DNA of 64,000 nucleotides. Origin: Ehretia macrophylla. Its lineage: Eukaryota > Streptophyta > Magnoliopsida > Boraginales > Ehretiaceae. The stretch lies in contig CM075767.1 in NCBI GenBank assembly GCA_037974665.1, positions 26,499,498-26,563,497 on the forward strand, written 5' to 3'. Shown here one piece after another: positions 22,237 to 33,243 of this stretch. The notes under the pieces are model-generated. The model had not been told where the DNA came from. It did not search any database and was given only the letters and a program-made list of their open reading frames with translations. Each line of letters begins with the position of its first letter. Positions within the stretch are counted from its first letter, which is position 1. The translations under genes were made by a program, and so were the position numbers.

Positions 22237-24264
22237 CTCACCCCACGGGTCGGATTTACCATGCATACAGCTTTCTCGGATGGTGGTGTGCGAGAGAGAA
22301 AATCAGCAAGGATATTCTCTTTGCCTGAGATATGTCGTATTGTCCAATTGACCTAGAAAATCCATTATGTCTATCGGATGAGTTGTGGATTCGGAATATC
22401 ATTCTGCTTTCTTTTGAGAACTCATTGAAATCCTTTAAAATCTGTTTCAATAATAAAAGGATTTTGAGCAAGATAAAACTTGAATTTTTTGATTCCCTGA
22501 ATAACTACAAGAACTTCTCTTTTGAAAGAAGGATAGTTGCGTTGTGCTGGCATGAAAGATCCTGACTTGTAACCACAGACTTGTCTGTGTCCATTGTCTT
22601 CTTCAATGAGGACTGCTGCCCAAAAATCAAGGGAAGCATCAGTCTGCAAAATGAGTTGTCCTGGACCTGGGATCTTGAGGGGAGGAAGTGCCTTACATAA
22701 CTCCTTTAGCTTCTGAACTACAACTGTGGCTTTTGGAGACCAATTTCCATTGTTGGATTTTCGGAGGTACTTGGAAATCTGGCTGGTATAGTTGGCCAAG
22801 GATGGAACATGCGATGAGGCATAATTGATCAATCCAAGAAACTGCTGGATCTGAGTAAATGTTCTGAGTTCATCAGGAAAGTCGAGGACTTTGCTTGATA
22901 TGTGGTCCTGTAAAAGAATGTGTCCTTCTCTTATCTGCAAACCAAGAATATCAATAGTATTTAGACCAATTTTCATCTTGGATTCAGCTAGAACTAATCC
23001 ATGCTGGTAGGTTAGTTCCTGGAATTGTCAGATATGCTGGTGGTGTTCTTCAGCTGTGTTACTGAATACCATAACATCATCAATGTAGACAATACAGTGC
23101 TGCACAGGGGGTCGGTACACATCATCCATTCTATGTTGCAACTCGGACGGTGCATTCTTAAGACCGAATGGTATGACATTTCATTCATAATGACCCTGTG
23201 GAACAACAAAAGCAGTTTTGAATCTATCAGTTTCAGTAATACCAATTTGCCAAAATCTAGATTTCATATCAAATTTGGAGAAGAATTTGGCTTTGGACAG
23301 CTTCTGAAGGAGTTGTTCCTTTCTCGGAAGAGGGTATCTGATATCCTGCAACTGATCATTGAGTTGGCGATAATCTATCACCAATCTTTTCTTTCCTCGA
23401 ACTTGTTAAGATCTTTTGTTGACATAAAATGCATGACTTGCCCATGGAGATCTGGATGGTCGGATGAGACCTTGCTCAAATAGTGTTTGAATTTTAGCTT
23501 GACAAAGATCTTCATCTTTTGGCATTCCTGGATGAGAAGCGGTTTGGTGTGGCATCTGCCAATTTTCTTTGTAAGGTAGAGAGACAAAACGTTTCTCTCT
23601 TTCCCAAAACTTGTTTGGAAGATCACCGCAACAGGAAAAGAAGATGCTTCTTTCTTTAGCAAATTCATCATCTTGAATGGCTGAAACATGTGAGGGAAAT
23701 TTCTATAAGGATACCCAAAGGGTATACTGATTGTGTAGGAATTGGAAACCATATGTCTGAAATGAGAATGGAGCAAGTAAGGTGAGGAAATCCATTCCTA
23801 AAAGAATATATTCACAACATTGATCATACTGGAAAAAGTTGTGTCGAACTGAGACATCTGGGGATAAGTGTATAGGAATAGTCATGGAATGTGCTTCACT
23901 TGCAAATCCACTACCAGAAGCAGTGGTAAAAGTTGCACTGGAGGATATCCAAAATTCATGAGGAAGACACTTGGATTTCATGAAAGAAATACATGAACTT
24001 GTGTCTAGAAGTGCAGTAACGGTGATAGGAGCATATCCTGGAGGGTTTACAACAAGCTTTATGTATGGCTTATAGATCTGTCTTGGGATAAAGGTAGCTT
24101 TGGAAGTGGTAAGGATTAATTGTTCAGTGGTTTTGTGTATTTTGGCTATGGAGAGGGTTGGTTCAGAATTAGAGGATTCAGATTCTGAGGTGAGATCTGA
24201 GGATGAGGCTGTATCAAGGTTAAGGACGGCTTGATCTGGTTCGAAAGTCCATGTGTATAGTTGG
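22237..24264 (-). pseudogene. Caulimovirid-like copy 3: RNase H, RT and protease parts
   Basis: A - strand continuation of copy 3. Reading outward it has RNase H with LQTDASLDFWAAVLIEEDNG (about 22680-22590) and YPSFKREVLVVIQGIKKFKF, RT with LNDQLQDIRYPLPRKEQLL (about 23380-23320) and GHYE near 23190, and a protease-end LLGMDFL near 23800. It is clearly homologous to copy 2 but diverged. It stops at 24264, where element A is inserted, and a 34-base continuation follows at 41617-41650. It is broken in several places. Confidence 0.83.
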
Positions 24265-25137
24265 TGTCACGCCCCAACCCGGCCTATAAAGGTTAGACTA
24301 GGGTGTGATCTAAACATTCTAGTCTATCTCGTACTTAACTGTTCATGGAAATTTAATACTTAACGTTTTAGCCTAAACTCCAAAATTTCCAGAAAACCGG
24401 CAGCATAACGGCTGTAATTAGGCTCTTTGGTTTGACCTAATTCTCTAAACACCTCAAAATTTACAATCTTAACTTCATTTCCAACTAAGATTACTATTTA
24501 TCATCAATTGAAACGCCTACCAATTATCTTGAAGTCTCGTTTTATTAATAACCTAGCATGATGCTATGTCCCGTTGGTTTGTTAATCCTCGTTACGAAAG
24601 TACCTGTTGATCTTAGCTTAATAGTGAGTACCTGCTTAAGATTGGATAGGTTTATTTTACTTAATTCTTACATGATACTTCAGAATCCTATAATAGATTC
24701 TAGCTAATGACGATAGTAAAACGAACATAGTAGTGTCTGTCTAGTGATTATCAGTACAAACCAAAATTAGACCCCAAATTACAACGGGGGTCTTTTACAT
24801 CACAACATTAAGCAACATGAAAGGAAATAGTCTTCAAGTAGCATAGTGTTCACAAATAGCCATAATCACGCAAAGCACATAGGACAGGCAATCACTCCAA
24901 GGAATCATTGTTAGGCACGTCGTCCTCGGGTACCTGTTTTTGATCTTCTTCACCTGAGATGATAAAAGAGGGTGAGTCCTTATGAACTCAGCGAGGGGGA
25001 AACGAGAAATAGGTTTTGAAACCCATTTTTCGGTTCAACTTATGAAAACCCTTTTGCAAGCATGAATATAACACAATTAAGTACATAACAATAATATAAA
25101 GTAAAGGAACACAATTACCCGTCTTTGCTCCCCGAGG

Positions 25138-27691
25138 TGTAACACCCCAATCCCTCTCGAGACCAGAAGTTCAATCTATCAATCTAATCACAACCCAATT
25201 CCAAACCCGGGCAAAATTTTAGGGAAAGACGGACGGAGTCTCCCCTGTTTCTAGGCAAAATGTAAAACCTGTAATAGCATATAAGTGGACCAGCACCGTG
25301 TCCAACCATACAAAACTTCCTCAAGGCCATCCGAGCCTTGGTTCTCAACAATTAAGCACAAGTAAATATACAATTCCAAGTACCCAGACTATTCTAACTT
25401 TTCTTTAAGCAATACAAACATGCATTAAAGTTAAGCTATACTAACTAGATACATAAACTAACTTATAAGACACTTCAATAATCTAGTAAAACTTAAATTA
25501 CATTCCTTTTGACATTAAATACATTCAATACATGAAACATACATCTTTGTAACTTCGACAGCTCAAGCCACAAAGGCACGCAAGACAACTCTTCAAGCAC
25601 GAACATTCACATAATCACGAACTTTCCAGCTAACATGGCATTTCCTGAAATGTGGTGGTGAGGAGTGAGTATACACAACACGTATACTCAGTGAGGGCGA
25701 GATAGATATCGAGGTGGAGAGAAAGAAGGTCGTGCAATGCAGATAGGCACAGTTAAGCAATATAATCAATAAGGAAGCATTCAATATACACGACAATACA
25801 ATAAACAATTAAAGAAAGCATTAACACAACCATTTAAAGATATACCACACTCTGAAGGCTATGGTTCACTCATACGAGCAATTTACTATTTCACGAGCGA
25901 TAAATCAATCTCGAGCTTGATGTTGACAACGATGACAATAAGCGCGCAACCACCTTATAACTTCAGTTTGGAATACCCCGGAAGTATCCAATCAATTCTA
26001 CGACCCAAATCTCCCTGGGAGGCAACCCAAGCGAGAATGGGAATAGGACACGGAGCTAGAGCAACCAACACTGGTAGCCCGAGACTACCCAGAGAGGCCC
26101 ATCACTCACGCGCCTGACACTATGCAATGCAAGACACGATACAAGGCGATAAATGAGCAATAGCACAACAATACATATTAGAGGCGATATACGAGATATC
26201 AAGCATTACATTCAATAAAGTATCAAGAACAACACTAACAAGCATTATCAACAATTGATATACAATTCAATCATAATCAATTTTAACAAGCATAACAAGC
26301 AATATTAAGCATTCTATAGGCATTAAACTATGAAAACACACAAAATCACAAAATGACCCCAACTTTCAAAACGCTACTACTTTCAAACGAGCCACGAGTT
26401 TTGGAAACCGACTTCACCAATCCTCCTAGGTCATCAATAGGCACGTCTAAAGACCACGAAACCCTACTTTACCCTACAATTCCCGCAAAGCCCCGATTTC
26501 CCCCTTTGCTCGTTTGAACTACAACTACCTCAACCGATCACCCAGCCAATGTCACAACTACACCAAAAGTGCTTCCATGACGTACCTCGACAATGCCTTC
26601 ACGCAAAACGATAAAATGACAAACTTGACCTAAACGACCCCAACTTTCACTAAGCCATTTTCCTTCATTTTTCCATACACAACCCAAACAAATCATGCAT
26701 TTAGGCATTCTAGCATATCTAGCATCTTTTCACATCAATAGAATGCCTAACGGAGCAACTTCATCGAAACGGGGGTTTACTATTCATAATTTACTATTCA
26801 ATTATCAATTTAAATTTAAATTTCGATATTCAACCGCTGAAAATGGTAAAAAGCTATAAATACATGTTCTACAATTGCTGGGGAACATTCTTCAAGCATC
26901 AAAACGAATTAAATAACAATCTACGGCTAAAATCCAAAAATTAAAGTTTAGACAAAACAATTTCAAATGCACAAATAACGATGAAACACTCACTTTAGAC
27001 GCTCCTAGATGCTAGGAAAACCACATGGATGCCTCGGAAAGCACCCCGTGCAAGCTCACGCGAAGATTTGAAGTTTTGATGTTGAAATCTTTTTTTTTCT
27101 TCTCCTTGCATTTTCGGCCATAGCCTATTCTGTTTTCAGCTTTCTTTTTTATTTATTTTGTGCTATAATGTGCTATTATAAAAGATGACACAAGGTCAAT
27201 GGTCAAAGCCTTGGTCAAACCGCTTAAAAATTGGTCAAATAAGTTTATTTTAGGCATTTTAAGGTTAAAATAACTAATGAAATTATATTTCTAATCAACA
27301 ACAACTAAAACACTAAAATTAAAACACTAAATACTAGTTTTCACTATTTTCTGAGGACTAGAAATCATTTCCTAACTATCACTCTCGATATGCTATGCAC
27401 TTTGCGACAATAAAAGAATAACAATTAAATCTCAAAGAATTTAAGAAAATATAATTTTCGAAAAGTAACATAGTTCAAAATTTACTCCGGCTCGGAGCTA
27501 CTTTTCATTTTATTGAAAACCGAGCATTAAGGTGCAAGAAAAATAAAACCGATTAACATAAATATGAAAATAAAGCTACAAATGAATGTTTAACTAAAAA
27601 TAAACACAAAATTCAATGATAACATTTAAGATAACACTTAATTAAATGCAATTAAATGCGATTAAATGCATGCCGGGTTCAGGTTATCACA
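25138..27691 (-). repeat. B left (3') LTR
   Basis: It begins TGTAACACCCC and ends GGTTATCACA. The sense strand shows TTTATAATAG about 27175-27185 as a possible TATA, GGCCGAAAA near 27112-27120, donor-like AAA|GTGAGTG (intron start 26993), hairpin 25666-25690, and acceptor-like TTTCAG|GAA (intron end 25645). Confidence 0.9.
25666..25690 (-). other. Hairpin before the acceptor-like site (LTR B)
   Basis: TGAGTATAC (25666-25674) and GTATACTCA (25682-25690) form nine perfect pairs around a 7-nt loop, with CAGTGAGGG at 25689-25697. This is the longest stem of the family. Confidence 0.65.
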
Positions 27692-29086
27692 TCCTTCCCC
27701 CCTTAAAACAATTGCGTCCTCGCAATTCTTCTTCCAATAGAACTCTGCATCCACTGAAATTCAACTCTGACTAATCTTCATCAGCTGCTGAGCAAGTATA
27801 TTAATCAAGATGACCAATAGGGAAGTTTAAGAAGAAATTCCAAGTAGTAATGCCGAATAAAGGTTCAAATGTAGATACCGCACAAGAATCCCGTTGACAC
27901 GAATACCGAAGAAGAATAAAATTCCAACCAAGAGCGTTGAGATAATACCAATAAAGACTAAAACAAAGATACTGTAGATAAAATCACATCACATATTAAT
28001 GATAAGAAGAATACTGAATGAATACCCCACACACGAATCTCTAGTAGAAGTTCAACTATTACTGCCCGAGAATTCCCAAGCAAGAAGCCAAATAAAGGCT
28101 CAAACAAAGGTTCCATCCAGAGGTCCAAAGAAGTACCCCGCTGGTCATGAATTTCATAGAAGAATTCCCTGTTAAGAGTGCTGAAGAAAATACTAAGAAA
28201 CCCAATCAAATATACTTCAAAAGTTCCAAAGAAGCCTTCCAAATAATAACCCCAAAGAACAACCAATTAGATTCCGAGTATCGCTATCAAATGCTGAGAA
28301 GAATGTCAAAGGGAATAGCACAGAAAATATAATGTGCCCAATAAGACAATCAAGTTGAATAACAAATATAGTTTCCTAGCTAGACGAAAACCTAAGGGAA
28401 GATACCGAGCTGGTGCACAATATACAAAACCAAACTCCAAGGCCTCTTCACTGTTGCCAAGTGAGAACTTCATACAACCTTGCCAATAAGGAAACCCAAT
28501 AAGAGAATACCAAAAGAATGCTACCAAGAGCCATTATACAGAAACCCCAAAGAAGTTATCTTTTTTATGATTGCCAACCACGAAGAAGAGTCTTAGAAGT
28601 ATGCCAATAACCGAGCTCCAAAGACAATCACTAACTCCCAAATAAAGGCTAGTCAAATGCTATTGCCAACCACGAAGAAGAGTCTTAGAAGTATGCCAAT
28701 AACCGAGCTCCAAAGACAATCACTAACTCCCAAATAAAGGCTAGTCAAATGCTACTTATTCCCGTCAATCCACATAACTTGGAGGGCCTGCTACTAACCA
28801 CTTCTCTTCAGGGGAGGAAGAATTCTTTCTTACCATTTCCACGGGACATGTATGAATGCCAAGATATCACATTTATACATATATGCCTTAATCTATTATG
28901 CAAGCAAGTTTATAAAACAGTTTATTCAACAAAGTCACTCAAGCACGACAATCAAGTCAAGCACAACATAATCAATGCAAATCACGGCATAGCTAATTCA
29001 AGACATTCCAATACACACATTACAAGCAATACTTCAAGCAAATAATATTTCACGAGGTCGATTCGATTCACGATACCAATTCAATA
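27692..29086 (-). other. B interior: polypurine tract, hairpin, non-coding quasi-repeats
   Basis: 27692-27704 is the polypurine tract (sense AAGGGGGGAAGG). The perfect stem AATTGCG/CGCAATT lies at 27710-27727. The rest is AT-rich with loosely repeated accgaagaa, aataccaa and agaat words (sense GGTATTC, TTCTTCGG), like the 3' part of E's interior. A 92-bp tandem duplication is included. Open frames here are short and unlike any family I know. Confidence 0.7.
28570..28753. repeat. 92-bp tandem duplication in B interior
   Basis: Two adjacent copies of a 92-base unit (28570-28661 and 28662-28753) look identical or nearly so, pointing to a recent local duplication. Confidence 0.9.
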
Positions 29087-30163
29087 TGTCACGCCCCAAC
29101 CCGGCCTATAAGGTTAGACTAGGGTGTGATCTAAACGTTCAGGACATGTCACATACTTAACCGTTTATGAAGATTTAACACTTATCATTTTAGTCTAAAC
29201 TCCAAGTTTTTCCGAAAAACCGGCAGCATAACGGCTGTAATTGGGCTCTTTCGTTTGGCCTAATTCTCTAAACGCCTCAAAGTTTACTATCTCAATTTCA
29301 TTTCCAACTAAGATTACTATTTAACATCAATTGAAATGCCTATTGGTTATCTCGATGTCTCGTTTGATTTATAACCTAGCATGATACTATGTCTCGTTGG
29401 TTTGTTTATCCTCGTTACAAGAGTACCTATTGATCTTAGCTTAATAGCGAGTATCTGTTTAAGATTGGATAATTTCATTTACTTAGTCCCTAACTAGTAC
29501 GTCATAACCTATGATAGATACTAGCGGTAATAATAGCCAAAAATAATCATAGTAGTGTCTAGCATCAGTCTACTTAATACCAGTACAAACCAAAATTAGA
29601 CCCCAAATTACAACGGGGGTCTTTTACATTAGATATAGCAAGCAACATGAAAGAAATAGTCTTCAAGTAGCACAGAGTTCACAAGTAGCCACAATCACGC
29701 AAAGCAAACTAGACAGGCAATCACTCCAAAGATTCATCGTTAGGCACACCGTCCTCGGGTACCTGTTCTTGATCATCTTCACCTGAGATGATAAAAGAGG
29801 GTGAGTCCTTATGAACTCAGCGAGGGGGAACGAGATATAGGTTTTGAAACTCATTTTCCGGTTCAACTTACGAAATCCTTTTGCAAGCATGAATATAACA
29901 ATAATACAAGTACAGAAACAGAAATACCAGTCTTTCCTCCTCGAGGTTCTCTAGGAACCAAGCGAGAGTGCTTATACACGTAGTAAAAAGGATACAGTGA
30001 GCTTTTGCTCTCAGATCAGTTTCAGAATCAGTTGTTGCGGCCGACTTCAAATAACCCCAAAACACGCTAGGTGGGTGTACTCCGGATGTACTCCGAAATC
30101 CTACAACCCAACTCTCCGAGGAAGTCTAGCCCCCAAGCGAGAGAGGGAATGGGACAGTGGTAG
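29087..30163 (-). repeat. A-type LTR fragment fused to LTR B
   Basis: It starts TGTCACGCCCCAACCCGGCC like LTR A and follows it for about 1.08 kb to GGTAGTCA. There it switches without spacer to the last part of LTR B at about 30164, sharing only tca. An open-frame tail next to its acceptor-like site is the acidic one described for A. Confidence 0.82.
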
Positions 30164-30479
30164 TCATTTCCTAACTATCGCTCTCGATATGCTATGCACT
30201 TTGCGACAATAAAAGAATAACAATTAAATCTCAAAGAATTTAAGAAAATATAATTTTCGAAAAGTAACATAGTTCAAAATTTACTCCGGCTCGGAGCTAC
30301 TTTTCATTTTATTGAAAATCGAGCATTAAGGTGCAAGAAAAATAAAACCGATTAACATAAATATGAAAATAAAGCTACAAATGAATGTTTAACTAAAAAA
30401 AACACAAAATTCAATGCTAACATTTAAGATAACACTTAATTAAATGCAATTAAATGCATGCCGGGTTCGGGTTATCACA
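30164..30479 (-). repeat. Truncated B right LTR
   Basis: It matches about 27370-27691 of the left B LTR and ends GGTTATCACA, next to the duplicated cgagg. Confidence 0.88.
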
Positions 30480-32439
30480 CGAGGTCCTCTAGGAACCAAG
30501 CAAGAGTACTTATACACATAGTGAAAAGGATACGGTGAGCTTTTGCTCTTAGTTCATTTCCAGTATCAGTTGTTGCGGCCGACTTCAAATCATCCCCTTA
30601 TCACGCCAAACGGGTGTACTCCGGATGTACCCCGAAATCCTACGACCCAACTCTCCGAGGAAGTCTAGTCCCCAAGTGAGAGAGGGAATTGGACAATGGT
30701 AGTCACGGTTGCACCGTCAAGCCCGATGCCGCCCAGTGTGCGTGAACGCTACCACGCCAAAATGAAAGGTTGCAACCTTGTATGCAATGCACATTTATGA
30801 CATTTAATATATCACATTAGGAGGACAACAAAGTAGGTTGCCTCCGAGCAGTCATAAGATTGCACATTGACAAGTAAACAAGCGAGGCACGATAAGACAA
30901 GTAATTTCACTTGAAACGCATGTGAAGTTATATGAACATTAAACGGGCAGCCATGTAACGCATGTAAATCAAGTCATATAACTCATTTCAACGTCCACGT
31001 AATCAAATAATAAGATTATTCAACATGCAACGACAATCTACGTGGGTTCGGGTGCAAGAAAGGCCAACCTGTCAACATGTAATCATCAAGATCGCAGTTA
31101 GGGCTACAATGGCAACTACGGGCAGCCTACTAAACATATAATTACACACAATATCGAAAGGATCAACACTTAGCAAGTTTACCTAGTCACTAGGGTTTCC
31201 ATTTCGTGCTTACCCGTGCGATTAAACCCCAAGTCAACTCAATATCAATCTCAAGCATGCATCGATTAGTTCAATCATCCTCAAGTATTCAAAACAGTCC
31301 ACACAACATCCCAATTGCCACAATCCCAAGCATTTAATTCAACAAGAGAAGTTACAACAATTTTTCTAAGCACATCACTAAGTGAAACCCACACTGCAAT
31401 GGGCTGTTTTCTCACAATCATTAAGACAAGAAAACAATCTCCAATTCCAATAAATAAGATGTCAAATTAAAGCTTAAGAAGTGAACTAAATTTAGAAACA
31501 AACCTCGTATCATTTGGAGTTCAGGTTCAATAGTTATAGCCAAAACAGTGGGATTGCACAAAACTGTCCAGATTTGCACACATTTCAATACTTGTCGTTT
31601 TTTAGGTCCTTAGGGTCCGATTTAGCCTTAGTCCATTTCTGACAAAAATTTCCAGAACTGAAACATCTAGCAAAACAAAAAATTTCATGAATTTTGGATA
31701 TCATTTACTAAGTCAAAACTGGTTCGTTCCACAAAGTCAGTGAATCTGCCAAAACCTGCTTCATTTTTCCAGATTTTCCAGATTTGGACACATTTTAATG
31801 ATTTGCCATTTTGATGATCTTAGAGTCAAAATTAGCTTTATCCTATTTCTGGGAAAAATGTTCAGAACTGGAAAAAATAGTTACCTACCAATTTTCACGC
31901 ATTTTCAACATCATTGGCCTAGCCAAAATCATCTCGCACCAACAAGACAGAAAGCTGTCACAAACCCGATTTCATCTATCATCACCTTCTAGCCAAAATC
32001 TTGCCATGCATGGATATAAAAGCTTATGAACACACATATATCTCAAGTACAGATGCAAAGACAAATATTTAAGAGCATGCATGTGGTTTTTTTTGAAGGA
32101 TTTTCAAGAAGTTTTAGCCCTCACCTTAGCAAAACAACAAGAAAATGCACAAGAGTCTTGGTGAAGCACAAAGTTGATCTTCTTCCTTGCTTGGCCGAGA
32201 ACCACTCGAATTTTCTCTATTTTTCCTAGCTTAGTGACCAAGTTCTTAGTAGGTGCATGTGGTTAGAACAAGAAGAAAAGAAATGGAAGCTAGCAAACTC
32301 ACCTAGGCCGAAATGGTTGTTCAAAGAGCTTGCATGTGTGATTCTTGCAACTTAGCTTGCTTAGTCGAGCTTCTTAGCTACTTGCTTGCCTTGATGAACC
32401 ATGGAATGATGAAGATGAGCTATGGAGTGAATGAACTCA

Positions 32440-32510
32440 GCCAAAGCCGAGAGAGAGAGAGAAGAATGAGAGGGAGAGAGAGAAGAATGAGAGGAAAATG
32501 AGAGAAATGA
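32440..32510. repeat. GA-rich simple repeat in LTR A
   Basis: gagagagagag blocks separated by aagaatgagag occur twice here but once in the right LTR (about 40878-40905), so the length changed after insertion. Confidence 0.85.
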
Positions 32511-33207
32511 AAACAAAATAAAAGGCTTGCAATTGATGAAGCATGTGTTGGCCTTGGGCATGTAAAAAATCAGATTTGTGTCTTCAAGAAGCACAATTTT
32601 TGAATCACCTAGCATGGGCAAGAGCTTATGTCGAGATTGGTGGAGTTTGGTAGAGTTTTTGAGCTATTTTTTTATGCTTTTGTGTCATAGAATTGTCATA
32701 GAATGTTTGGAGAATAATTGAATTAAGCAAGCAAGCACAAAAGCCCACATGGTGGTCGGCCAAGGCATGTAGAAATCTGATTTTTTGTCATCTATTGGAG
32801 TATTATTTAATTGTGTGTTGAAAGTGCAAAAGAGTAAGGAATAAAGAATAAGGAATGTCTAGCTTTTTGTGAGATTTTGTCTTCTAGTGAGTTGAATTAG
32901 TAATTTAATATTAGTTAGTGGGATTTGTAGGATTAATTATTGATCTAGTGCTTCGTGTAAGATTTTTTCTTGATTAGCGTGAGGGCACGCTTTCCTAGGT
33001 TTAGGGCACGTACTACGAGGTAGGGCACGAACTACGAGACGAATGCACATTTTCCAAGTAAATGCACGCAACCCTAAATGAATGCACGTAATTCAATGCA
33101 AGGCACACAAAATGAAACACAATTCTTAAACCTAAGTCAAGGCACGAAAATCTAGGTTAGGGCACACGAAATGAGATATCGCAGGCAAATCGAGGTCGGG
33201 CCTCATA

Positions 33208-33243
33208 TCCTCCCCTCCTTAAGAGAATTTCATCCCGAAATTC
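33208..33243 (-). promoter_or_regulatory. A polypurine tract and perfect adjacent hairpin
   Basis: The sense polypurine tract AAGGAGGGGAGGA abuts the LTR. Directly upstream in the sense direction, GAATTTC (33225-33231) and GAAATTC (33237-33243) pair perfectly around ATCCC. Confidence 0.7.

Larger units (their letters stand above)
25138..30479 (-). mobile_element. B: chimeric non-coding LTR element nested in LTR A
   Basis: A 5.34-kb insertion with a perfect target duplication cgagg (25133-25137 and 30480-30484). Left LTR B is 25138-27691 (2,554 bp). A polypurine tract and hairpin follow, then 1.4 kb of non-coding interior, then a piece of an A-type LTR (29087-30163), and finally only the last ~316 bases of a B LTR (30164-30479). 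There is no gag or pol. The right half has evidently been replaced or deleted around the A-type piece. Confidence 0.88.
24265..33207 (-). repeat. A left (3') LTR, split by the B element
   Basis: 24265-25137 and 30485-33207 together match the right LTR along its length. It starts TGTCACGCC and ends CCTCATA. The hairpin and CAGCGAGGG motif are at 24973-24997, the donor-like AAG|GTGAGG near 32125, and the paired GC-rich block near 30698-30753. Confidence 0.9.

Noticed and set aside
27958-28527. Short frames in the B interior
   Set aside because: Low-complexity quasi-repeats, different on each strand, no recognisable domain.
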